A stretch of DNA of 9,352 bases from the NCBI GenBank assembly GCA_937138955.1, contig CAKZPJ010000405.1, positions 1 to 9,352 on the forward strand, read 5' to 3'. This document shows, piece by piece, positions 1 to 5,661 of the stretch. The notes under the pieces are model-generated. The model had not been told where the DNA came from and ran no database searches. It was given only the letters and a program-made list of their open reading frames with translations. How positions within the stretch are numbered: the stretch's first letter is position 1; the number at the start of each line of letters is the position of its first letter. Source of the DNA: an uncultured Flammeovirgaceae bacterium. Lineage in GTDB: Bacteria; Bacteroidota; Bacteroidia; Cytophagales; Cyclobacteriaceae. Both the position numbers and the translations under genes were made by a program.

Positions 1-931
1 CCCGGTTGGCTTCTAATCGGGCCAGCTTTCTCAGCACGTCAGCCTCAGTATCGGGCATAGATAATTCTTTAGCCCCGGTCAAAGTAGGAAGGAGGTATTG
101 TTCGGCGCGGGCGTATAAGTTTATTCGGGAAATCTCACTATCTGGTCGGTTCTCGGCTCTCTCGAGATATAAGTCGCCTAAGCCCATGAGCGTGCCCACT
201 TCGGTAGTCTTTGCGTTATGACGCCGACAGTACGCCAACGCAGAATCCAGAAAAATTTCAGCTTCAGCATAGTTTTGGGTCTCGGTATAAAGCAAACCGA
301 GGTTCAGTTGAGTAGTACCTATTCCCGAGGGATTGCCTAATTGCTTATGAAGGCGTAGCGCTTTCTCATAAGCATCTTCAGCCTGCTTGAGATCGCCCTG
401 TATTTTGTACAGACTTCCCAGGTTATTGCTGGTGCGAGCCATGCCAACCTGGAAATCTACTGAATCATATTCCAGTTCAGCCTTGACGTGATATTCCAGA
501 CTTTTAACGTAGTCACCTAGATGCTTGTAGGTCAAGGCTATGTTGTTATAGCAGTTCCCAATCAGAATACCATTTTTATCATCCAGTAGTATAGAAATAG
601 CTTCACTAAATGACTGGACTGCTTCCGCGTAGCGATCTTCGCCCAGGTAGCAGGCTCCCTGGATATTCAGTGCCTGAGCGGTAAATCTTTGGTCACCTAT
701 TTTCTTTCCAACGACTACTGCTTCTTCGGCCAAAGTGGTAGATTGCTTGGGGTTCTGGCTTTCAACGGCGTTAGACAGCCTTAGTAGCGTTATGGCGTAG
801 TCGTAATCTTGCTCTTCAAACTGTTCTAGTGCATTGCGTAAGCTATCGATCTTGCTCGAAGGTTGAGCTATTAAATAAAACCCGCACAAAGTACAACCCA
901 GAAAAATAGTCAGACTGATCAGTCGTCGCAT
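1..931 (-). CDS. Exported tetratricopeptide-repeat protein, N-terminal 310 residues (C-terminus outside the window)
   Basis: Reading back from the ATG at 931-929, the frame stays open to the left edge: 310 codons plus one base. Residues 1-22 form a signal peptide (MRR, then a hydrophobic stretch ending LIAQ); cleavage near A22-Q23 is my estimate. From about residue 84 come tandem TPR helix pairs, at roughly 84-117, 123-157, 163-197, 203-237 and a weaker one from about 245. Typical TPR positions are visible in NNIALTYKHLGDY, NNLGSLYKIQGDL and LNLGLLYTETQNY. TPR arrays are protein-binding scaffolds. In Bacteroidota, secreted arrays of this kind are often the sensor part of a larger protein with a transmembrane helix followed by a histidine kinase, LuxR-type HTH or similar output domain. 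The output domain would lie off the left edge, so a free TPR protein is equally possible. It is transcribed divergently from the SDR gene across 168 bp. Coding status and family are secure; function is unknown. Confidence 0.88.
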   Translation of the reverse strand, partial: MRRLISLTIFLGCTLCGFYLIAQPSSKIDSLRNALEQFEEQDYDYAITLLRLSNAVESQNPKQSTTLAEEAVVVGKKIGDQRFTAQALNIQGACYLGEDRYAEAVQSFSEAISILLDDKNGILIGNCYNNIALTYKHLGDYVKSLEYHVKAELEYDSVDFQVGMARTSNNLGSLYKIQGDLKQAEDAYEKALRLHKQLGNPSGIGTTQLNLGLLYTETQNYAEAEIFLDSALAYCRRHNAKTTEVGTLMGLGDLYLERAENRPDSEISRINLYARAEQYLLPTLTGAKELSMPDTEADVLRKLARLEANR

Positions 932-1099
932 AGTGATTGGTAATGGCCTGATAAAGCGTGATTAACGAGCTTAAGGTAAGAACAATACCCGGTAGTAGCT
1001 ATTCAGATAGGTTGTAAAGCTACGAATTTGCGATATGCAGTTAAACTCTTTGCCAAAAAATCAGTAGAGTATGTACATTAGAACCGAAAACAAACTTTT

Positions 1100-1819
1100 A
1101 TGCAAAATTTAGAAAATAAAGTTGCCTTAGTAACCGGAGGAAGTAAAGGCATTGGCTACGGAGTGGCTGAAGCCCTGATGAAACAAGGAATGAAAGTAGC
1201 CATTACTAGTCGCTCCCAATCGAGTGCTGACGAAGCTGCCCAAAAGCTCAATCAAGCCGGCCAAGGACAAGCCTTAGGGTTAGAAGCGGATGTGCGAAGT
1301 ATGGAATCGCAGCAGCAAGCAGTAGATAAACTACTCAGCGAATGGGGACAGTTGGATTTAGTAGTAGCCAATGCTGGTCTGGGACACTTTGCCTCCATTG
1401 AAGATTTAACCCCTGAGCAGTGGAACGAAACTATTGATACGAACTTAACGGGAGTATTCTACAGTATCAAGGCTAGCTTAGATGCTTTGAAGAGTTCGGA
1501 AGGATACATTATTACCATTTCTAGTTTGGCGGGCACCAACTTCTTCGCGGGTGGTTCGGCTTACAACGCTAGCAAGTTTGGCTTAACCGGGTTCACTCAA
1601 TCTGTAATGCTCGACTTACGGCAGCACGGCATCAAAGTATCCACCATTATGCCGGGTTCAGTAGCTACCTACTTCAATGATAATGAACCGAATAGCAGTG
1701 ACGATTGGAAGATACAAATTGAAGATTTGGGACAAATGGTGGTAGACTTGATGCATATGCATCCGCGTACGTTGCCCAGTAAAGTAGAAGTACGTCCTAG
1801 TAAGCCACCTCAGAAATAG
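1100..1819 (+). CDS. Classical short-chain dehydrogenase/reductase (SDR), NAD(P)-dependent oxidoreductase
   Basis: A 239-residue, single-domain Rossmann-fold enzyme, the usual length for classical SDRs. Visible landmarks are the dinucleotide-binding TGGSKGIG (12-19), D64-V65 near the adenine ring, NAG (91-93), and the catalytic tetrad N115, S142, Y155 and K159 (YNASK). A PG motif follows at 185-186. Arg38, just after the second strand, suggests NADP(H) rather than NAD(H). The family oxidises or reduces alcohol/carbonyl groups on many substrates, and the substrate cannot be read here. FabG-like 3-oxoacyl reduction is one option, but the C-terminal tail (LPSKVEVRPSKPPQK) resembles stand-alone cytosolic SDRs. 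The ATG at 1100 is preceded by an A-rich leader without a Shine-Dalgarno, usual for Bacteroidota. The GT2 gene starts 20 bp downstream, so the two are probably cotranscribed, though no biochemical link is evident. Confidence 0.93.
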   Translation: MQNLENKVALVTGGSKGIGYGVAEALMKQGMKVAITSRSQSSADEAAQKLNQAGQGQALGLEADVRSMESQQQAVDKLLSEWGQLDLVVANAGLGHFASIEDLTPEQWNETIDTNLTGVFYSIKASLDALKSSEGYIITISSLAGTNFFAGGSAYNASKFGLTGFTQSVMLDLRQHGIKVSTIMPGSVATYFNDNEPNSSDDWKIQIEDLGQMVVDLMHMHPRTLPSKVEVRPSKPPQK

Positions 1820-1839
1820 CAGTTAAAACAATTACCGTA

Positions 1840-3021
1840 TTGCAAACTATTGAAGTTCTCTGGTGGATTTGCCTACTGCTGGTCGTTTATACCTACGTAG
1901 GATACGGAATTGTACTACGCTTGTTAGTTGGCATAAAAAGACTAACTGGTAGAGAAAATAACCATGCTGACAAACTGGAATACTTTCCAGAGGTAACTGT
2001 AGTGATTGCTGCCTACAATGAGGTGGATTTTATTGAAGAGAAGATTCAGAATACGCTTCAGCTCACCTATCCACCGGATAAGCTTCAAATAATAATTGTA
2101 ACTGATGGCTCAACGGATACTACCCCCGATATTGTTCGCAGCTACGCTGAAGTAAAGCTGCTGCATCACCCTGAACGGAAAGGTAAAATTGCGGCGGTAC
2201 ACCGAACCATGCGGGAGGTACGTACGCCTATCGTTATCTTCACCGATGCCAATACCTACCTGAACCCCGAAGCTATTCAGAATATCGTGAGCCACTACCA
2301 AAATCCAGAAATTGGTGGGGTAGCGGGGGAGAAAAGAGTGTACATAGCCGAAAAAGACTCGGCCAGTGGAGCAGGAGAGGGGTTCTATTGGAAGTACGAG
2401 TCAGCACTGAAAACTTGGGATTTCGAATTGTACTCGGTGGTAGGAGCGGCGGGGGAGCTGTTCTCTATTCGTACTGAACTGTACGAGGATATTCCGAAAG
2501 ATACCATTATTGAAGACTTTTATCTAACGTTGAGAATTGCTCAAAAAGGGTATCGTATTGCTTACGAACCGGATGCATTCGCGCTAGAAGGCCCATCCGC
2601 CTCAGTGAAAGAGGAGTTAAAGCGGAAAATTAGAATTGCGGCTGGAGGCATTCAGTCCATCGTGCGATTGAAACCCTTGCTAAATATTTTTCGCTACGGT
2701 ATTCTTAGTTTTCAGTACATTTCTCACCGAGTTTTACGCTGGACGGTTACTCCGTTTGCTTTGGTACTGGTTTTATTCTTAAATATCTTTCTCTTTCAGG
2801 AAGCTCTTTTCTATCAGTTGGCTTTATATGCGCAGATTCTTTTTTACTCAGCAGCCTTAGTCGGTTATGTTCTAGAGAATAAATCAATCAAAGTCAAAGC
2901 CTTTTTTATTCCCTACTACTTCTTCATTATGAATTATGCTGTGTTCCGAGGAATCATTCGATATGTAAAGGGTAGTCAATCAGTCACCTGGGAACGGGCC
3001 GAACGATCGAGTGTTCGATAG
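1840..3021 (+). CDS. Membrane-bound family 2 glycosyltransferase (TTG start)
   Basis: A 393-residue processive-type GT2 enzyme. One N-terminal membrane helix (about 7-29) precedes a cytosolic GT-A domain. Two or three C-terminal helices follow (about 283-320, 325-345 and 353-372). GT-A motifs in order are AAYNE (57-61), TDGSTD (88-93), the DxD-like metal-binding TDAN (135-138), the acceptor-side ED pair in IEDFYLTLR (E225-D226), and the basic RKIR (262-265) where related synthases have Q/RxxRW. The architecture resembles cellulose, hyaluronan and poly-GlcNAc synthases and lipid-directed GT2 enzymes. It probably moves a sugar from a nucleotide-sugar to a polysaccharide or lipid at the inner membrane; donor and acceptor are unknown. 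The frame is closed upstream by TAA at 1801-1803. No ATG or GTG start lies between that stop and the hydrophobic N-terminus, so TTG at 1840 is the likely start. It lies 20 bp after the SDR stop and is followed by an intrinsic terminator, which closes the unit. Confidence 0.92.
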   Translation: MQTIEVLWWICLLLVVYTYVGYGIVLRLLVGIKRLTGRENNHADKLEYFPEVTVVIAAYNEVDFIEEKIQNTLQLTYPPDKLQIIIVTDGSTDTTPDIVRSYAEVKLLHHPERKGKIAAVHRTMREVRTPIVIFTDANTYLNPEAIQNIVSHYQNPEIGGVAGEKRVYIAEKDSASGAGEGFYWKYESALKTWDFELYSVVGAAGELFSIRTELYEDIPKDTIIEDFYLTLRIAQKGYRIAYEPDAFALEGPSASVKEELKRKIRIAAGGIQSIVRLKPLLNIFRYGILSFQYISHRVLRWTVTPFALVLVLFLNIFLFQEALFYQLALYAQILFYSAALVGYVLENKSIKVKAFFIPYYFFIMNYAVFRGIIRYVKGSQSVTWERAERSSVR

Positions 3022-3033
3022 CTTTAGTGAAAT

Positions 3034-3059
3034 TCTACTACGCGATCAGTAGATTTTTT
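3034..3059 (+). terminator. Rho-independent terminator after the SDR-GT2 unit
   Basis: A perfect 6-bp inverted repeat, TCTACT (3034-3039) and AGTAGA (3048-3053), encloses an 8-base loop and is followed at once by six T residues (3054-3059). It begins 12 bp after the GT2 stop codon and ends just before the -7-like promoter box of the DtxR/MntR-type gene. It probably insulates the regulator from readthrough. The stem is short and A/T-rich, so it may be leaky. Confidence 0.7.
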
Positions 3060-3060
3060 C

Positions 3061-3068
3061 TACCTTTG
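3061..3068 (+). promoter_or_regulatory. Bacteroidota -7 promoter box (TACCTTTG) of the DtxR/MntR-type gene
   Basis: TACCTTTG matches the TAnnTTTG -7 consensus of the primary sigma factor in Bacteroidota exactly. It lies 4 bases before the ATG at 3073, so transcription would start at or beside that codon. The mRNA would then be leaderless, or translation would begin at the second in-frame ATG (3082). I see no clear TTG -33 element at the expected distance. The ceramidase-like gene has the same box at the same distance. Confidence 0.55.
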
Positions 3069-3072
3069 GTCT

Positions 3073-3738
3073 ATGCCCGTCATGACCACCCATACGGTAG
3101 AAAATTATCTGAAAGCCATCTTCCACCTTTCTCGAGAGCAAGCAGAACGGGTGTCGACTACCCAAATTGCTGACCACTTGGGTGTAAAGTCTTCCACAGT
3201 GACTGATATGATTCGTAAGCTGGAAGAGCAGCAATGGGTAGAATACACCAAATACCAAGGAGTAGAGCTGAATCAGAAAGGTAGAGATATTGCTCTCAGT
3301 ATTATTCGAAAACATCGGTTGTGGGAAGTATTTTTAGTAAAAACGCTGGGGTTTGCCTGGGACGAAGTGCATGAAATCGCTGAGCAATTAGAACATATTG
3401 AATCAGAGAAACTCGTCAATTGCTTAGATGATTTTTTAGGAAACCCCAAAGTAGATCCGCACGGCGATCCTATTCCCGATAAAGATGGAGTGATGGATGG
3501 CGGCGAGACTCGTCTTCTTTCAACCCTATCAGTAGGTGAAACCGCTAAAATCGTCAGAGTAACGCAAGATGAGCCTAGCCTGCTGAATTTCTTGTCTCAG
3601 CAAGGGCTAAATTTGCAAACGCAAGTCCGAGTAGATAGTATATTGGATTTCGATCAATCCATGATTCTACAAATAGACGAGCAACTTGTCAGTGTGTCAA
3701 ATAAGGTGGCTAGCCATATTTTCGTTAGTGCGATGTAA
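3073..3738 (+). CDS. DtxR/MntR-family metal-dependent transcriptional regulator
   Basis: A 221-residue, full-length three-part DtxR/IdeR-like repressor. Residues 4-62 form the winged helix (recognition helix near SSTVTDMIRKLEEQ). Residues 75-130 form the dimerisation and metal domain, and about 150-221 an SH3/FeoA-like domain. Metal-site residues can be placed by family alignment: H81, E85 and H100 match the DtxR ancillary site, and E104, E107 and H108 match C102, E105 and H106 of the primary site. A Glu at the Cys102 position is MntR-like and favours Mn(II) over Fe(II). N11 and K14 replace D8 and E11 of Bacillus MntR, so specificity is uncertain. The DPHGDPIPD linker is typical of the family. 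In this family, metal binding drives DNA binding that usually represses metal-uptake genes, but none lies in the window, so its targets are elsewhere. The start may be the ATG at 3073 or at 3082. Its 3' end overlaps the converging ceramidase-like gene by 14 bp. Confidence 0.93.
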   Translation: MPVMTTHTVENYLKAIFHLSREQAERVSTTQIADHLGVKSSTVTDMIRKLEEQQWVEYTKYQGVELNQKGRDIALSIIRKHRLWEVFLVKTLGFAWDEVHEIAEQLEHIESEKLVNCLDDFLGNPKVDPHGDPIPDKDGVMDGGETRLLSTLSVGETAKIVRVTQDEPSLLNFLSQQGLNLQTQVRVDSILDFDQSMILQIDEQLVSVSNKVASHIFVSAM

Positions 3739-5050
3739 GGGATAAATACTGATTAATAACATCAGTCACATAATCGCCCGTGTAAGAGCCATACCAGTTA
3801 ATACTGCGAGTTTCCCGATGATTGAGATGGTAGTGATCCGAAGGAATGAGGTAGCCAATGTATTCTCCGTTAAAACTGGTGACAATAGCCGGATTCGTTT
3901 CTTCATCGATACGGTCATACAGTAATCCTGAAAAATCGCCGGGAGTACCTGCCAGTGTCAATTCATTCAACTGTAAAAAGCTGACGGTAGGGGTATGTTC
4001 TCCTAGAAATTGTCGGAACCACAGTGGACGAACCCGCCAATTTTTAGCAATTCGTAGTTGAGATTCACCCAGTGGAAGATCAACCTCCGCAAATCCTAGC
4101 TGGGTTACCGAGTCATAGGGTAAGCTATCAATGGCAGTTAATAGCGGTGAGGCTAAACGACTCGCGTAGGCTTGTAGTTTTTCGTAAGAAAATGGGCCAA
4201 CTCGGTGGGGGCTATGGCTACCCACTGCCCCCGCGGCGAACATAGCAAAGTCTATCACAGAATCACTTTCCAACTGCCGCACCAGTTCACCCGGATAGTC
4301 AGCCGAAAGGTTCTTTGATTTTGAATCGGTGAAAGTAGCGTGAGCTGAAAAGCTACTGAAGACTGCCCGAGTGCTATCTTGTCGCTGAAAGTAAATTGCT
4401 CGTAAGTAAGGCTCTACGGATCCACCACGAATTAAGCGATTGTTGACTAGGGAGTCTAGCGCAAACTGGGCGTAGGCAATCTGGCTAGGTAAAGCTTGCT
4501 CATAAGCATCACGGAGCGAAGCTACTGTCTGGCTTACTAGTAATTCAACTAGGTCAGGGTCATACCCACCGGAAATTAGCTCGCGACCCAACCCCCGTTC
4601 CCAACCTCCGTAGCCTTTATGGGTGTGGGTAGCGCTGAAGTAGACGTAATCTATTCCTACATCTGATAAAGCTGCCTGTACCTGCTCAACAACCAATGGA
4701 GGAGTCAGCATTAGATCATACGATACGATGCCCACCGCCATCGCACCTAGTTGCAGTACTATTGAGCGTACCCAAAGCGAATCATGCACCTGCTGGTAGT
4801 CTCCTTTCCAGCCGTAACCCATCAGATGAGCAGGTTGAGGTGGAGTGATGTTCCGCTTACTCCAGCCAGACTTAAACGTACCTGTTTGACTTAAAGAAAA
4901 ATGAGAACTATTCAGCTGCTGTAGTGCTGATTGGTAATAAAGCTGTTCAGAGAGGGGCCGATAGTCGACTCGCTGGAAGAGAACAAAAAAAGTAATGAAG
5001 CTAATAAGTATTCCTCCGGCAGTTGCCCCAAGGATTTTCCGCCCTTTCAT
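3725..5050 (-). CDS. Membrane-anchored neutral/alkaline ceramidase-like protein (Ceramidase_alk N-terminal domain)
   Basis: A 441-residue protein with an uncleaved-looking N-terminal hydrophobic helix (about 5-27), probably facing the periplasm. Similarity to neutral (non-lysosomal) ceramidases is seen in SGWSKRNITPP (61-71), the His-rich ATHTHKG (140-146), NNRLIRGG (203-210), FSAHATFT (234-241) followed by LSADYPGEL (248-256), and GSHSP (277-281), where the family carries its catalytic Ser. True ceramidases hydrolyse the ceramide amide bond to sphingosine and fatty acid using one Zn ion. Likely Zn ligands here are a His of 142/144 and H237. The position of the family's Glu ligand (PGEF) reads PGDF with Asp372, and the match to the Tyr ligand is unclear. 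The protein is well short of the roughly 650-residue bacterial enzymes and seems to lack their C-terminal immunoglobulin-like domain. Ceramide cleavage is therefore plausible but unproven; another amide or ester lipid is possible. It starts 29 bp after the 175-residue protein and has its own promoter box. Confidence 0.82.
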   Translation of the reverse strand: MKGRKILGATAGGILISFITFFVLFQRVDYRPLSEQLYYQSALQQLNSSHFSLSQTGTFKSGWSKRNITPPQPAHLMGYGWKGDYQQVHDSLWVRSIVLQLGAMAVGIVSYDLMLTPPLVVEQVQAALSDVGIDYVYFSATHTHKGYGGWERGLGRELISGGYDPDLVELLVSQTVASLRDAYEQALPSQIAYAQFALDSLVNNRLIRGGSVEPYLRAIYFQRQDSTRAVFSSFSAHATFTDSKSKNLSADYPGELVRQLESDSVIDFAMFAAGAVGSHSPHRVGPFSYEKLQAYASRLASPLLTAIDSLPYDSVTQLGFAEVDLPLGESQLRIAKNWRVRPLWFRQFLGEHTPTVSFLQLNELTLAGTPGDFSGLLYDRIDEETNPAIVTSFNGEYIGYLIPSDHYHLNHRETRSINWYGSYTGDYVTDVINQYLSLTSH

Positions 5051-5054
5051 GCTA

Positions 5055-5062
5055 CAAAGGTA
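5055..5062 (-). promoter_or_regulatory. Bacteroidota -7 promoter box (TACCTTTG) of the ceramidase-like gene
   Basis: Read on the minus strand, 5062-5055 is TACCTTTG, an exact TAnnTTTG match 4 bases before the ATG at 5050. This implies a promoter within the 29-bp gap after the 175-residue gene and a leaderless or nearly leaderless transcript. No convincing -33 TTG is visible. Readthrough transcription from the upstream genes is still possible. Confidence 0.5.
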
Positions 5063-5079
5063 CGCAAAATGCGGTAAGC

Positions 5080-5607
5080 TTAGCCAGTTTGTAAAGTAGA
5101 AACCTTGGCCTTCGGTAAAATACTACCGCTCAGGTATAAGTGGTAATCGTCTAGCAGCAATGCCATCGCGATTGACAAGTTCAGATACTCCTCCTTATTC
5201 ACTCGCAGGTGAATTTGATGGTCGTTCAATAAGGAAAATCCAGGTTGAACCGACATGATTGCAATCTGACTGCCATTCTGAGAGATAATACTTTTAGACC
5301 CACCCAAATGGTAAACTTCTAGCGTACTATTAATCAACTCACATACCCAATGGCCAATCTGAACGGGGCGAATGGTCACCATGGGGCGATTGACTTCTTC
5401 GAGCAGATAGTCGTGAGAGAAAAGAGATTGTTTTCTTAATGAAAAGATAACCTGACCCGAAGGCGTTTTACCAACATGCCGGTGCCAATGAAGACCAATA
5501 GGACGAGCTATCGTCAGATACATATCGCCTTCAATTCGCGCTCGCCGCTTAGTCCAGGGCCACGGTGATTTCCCACTGACGTGTACATTATGAGGATATG
5601 CAGTCAT
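5080..5607 (-). CDS. Conserved-looking hypothetical protein, 175 residues, probably beta-rich
   Basis: I do not recognise this gene with confidence. It has no signal peptide or membrane helix. The N-terminus is basic and rich in Trp and His (PWPWTKRRAR, IGLHWHRHVG). The rest alternates short hydrophobic strands with turns and ends with one hydrophobic helix-like stretch (EEYLNLSIAMALLLDDYHLYL, about 149-169 in part). Repeated strands plus a buried C-terminal helix recall the tubby C-terminal-like/LURP-one/scramblase fold. That is a weak resemblance by eye, not a family call. It sits between a glycosyltransferase (54 bp upstream) and the ceramidase-like gene (29 bp downstream) on the same strand. 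This suggests cotranscription and perhaps a shared role in envelope lipid handling. The start at 5607 has no competing upstream ATG noted; M29 is a possible later start. Its reality rests on clean codon use, full frame length and tight packing. Confidence 0.72.
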   Translation of the reverse strand: MTAYPHNVHVSGKSPWPWTKRRARIEGDMYLTIARPIGLHWHRHVGKTPSGQVIFSLRKQSLFSHDYLLEEVNRPMVTIRPVQIGHWVCELINSTLEVYHLGGSKSIISQNGSQIAIMSVQPGFSLLNDHQIHLRVNKEEYLNLSIAMALLLDDYHLYLSGSILPKAKVSTLQTG

Positions 5608-5661
5608 CTCGCTATTATATTGAAAAATCTAAAGTAAAGATTAAAAAATATTACTACTATT

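Noticed and set aside
6..221. 71-codon plus-strand open frame
   Set aside because: It lies wholly inside the minus-strand TPR gene, has low-complexity Ser-rich composition, and matches no family; it is a shadow of the real frame.
1028..1052. TTG...ACTCTTTG upstream of the SDR gene as a -33/-7 promoter pair
   Set aside because: The -7 box deviates from TAnnTTTG in its first two positions and the 14-base spacer is too short for the usual spacing of about 19 bases.
2110..2301. 63-codon minus-strand open frame
   Set aside because: It is antisense to the GT-A core of the membrane glycosyltransferase, where the plus-strand frame has clear motifs.
3046..3315. 89-codon minus-strand open frame
   Set aside because: It is antisense to the winged-helix part of the metalloregulator and crosses its promoter and terminator; no family is recognisable.
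3858..4061. 67-codon plus-strand open frame
   Set aside because: It lies inside the ceramidase-like gene on the other strand, with unlikely composition and no promoter or neighbour support.
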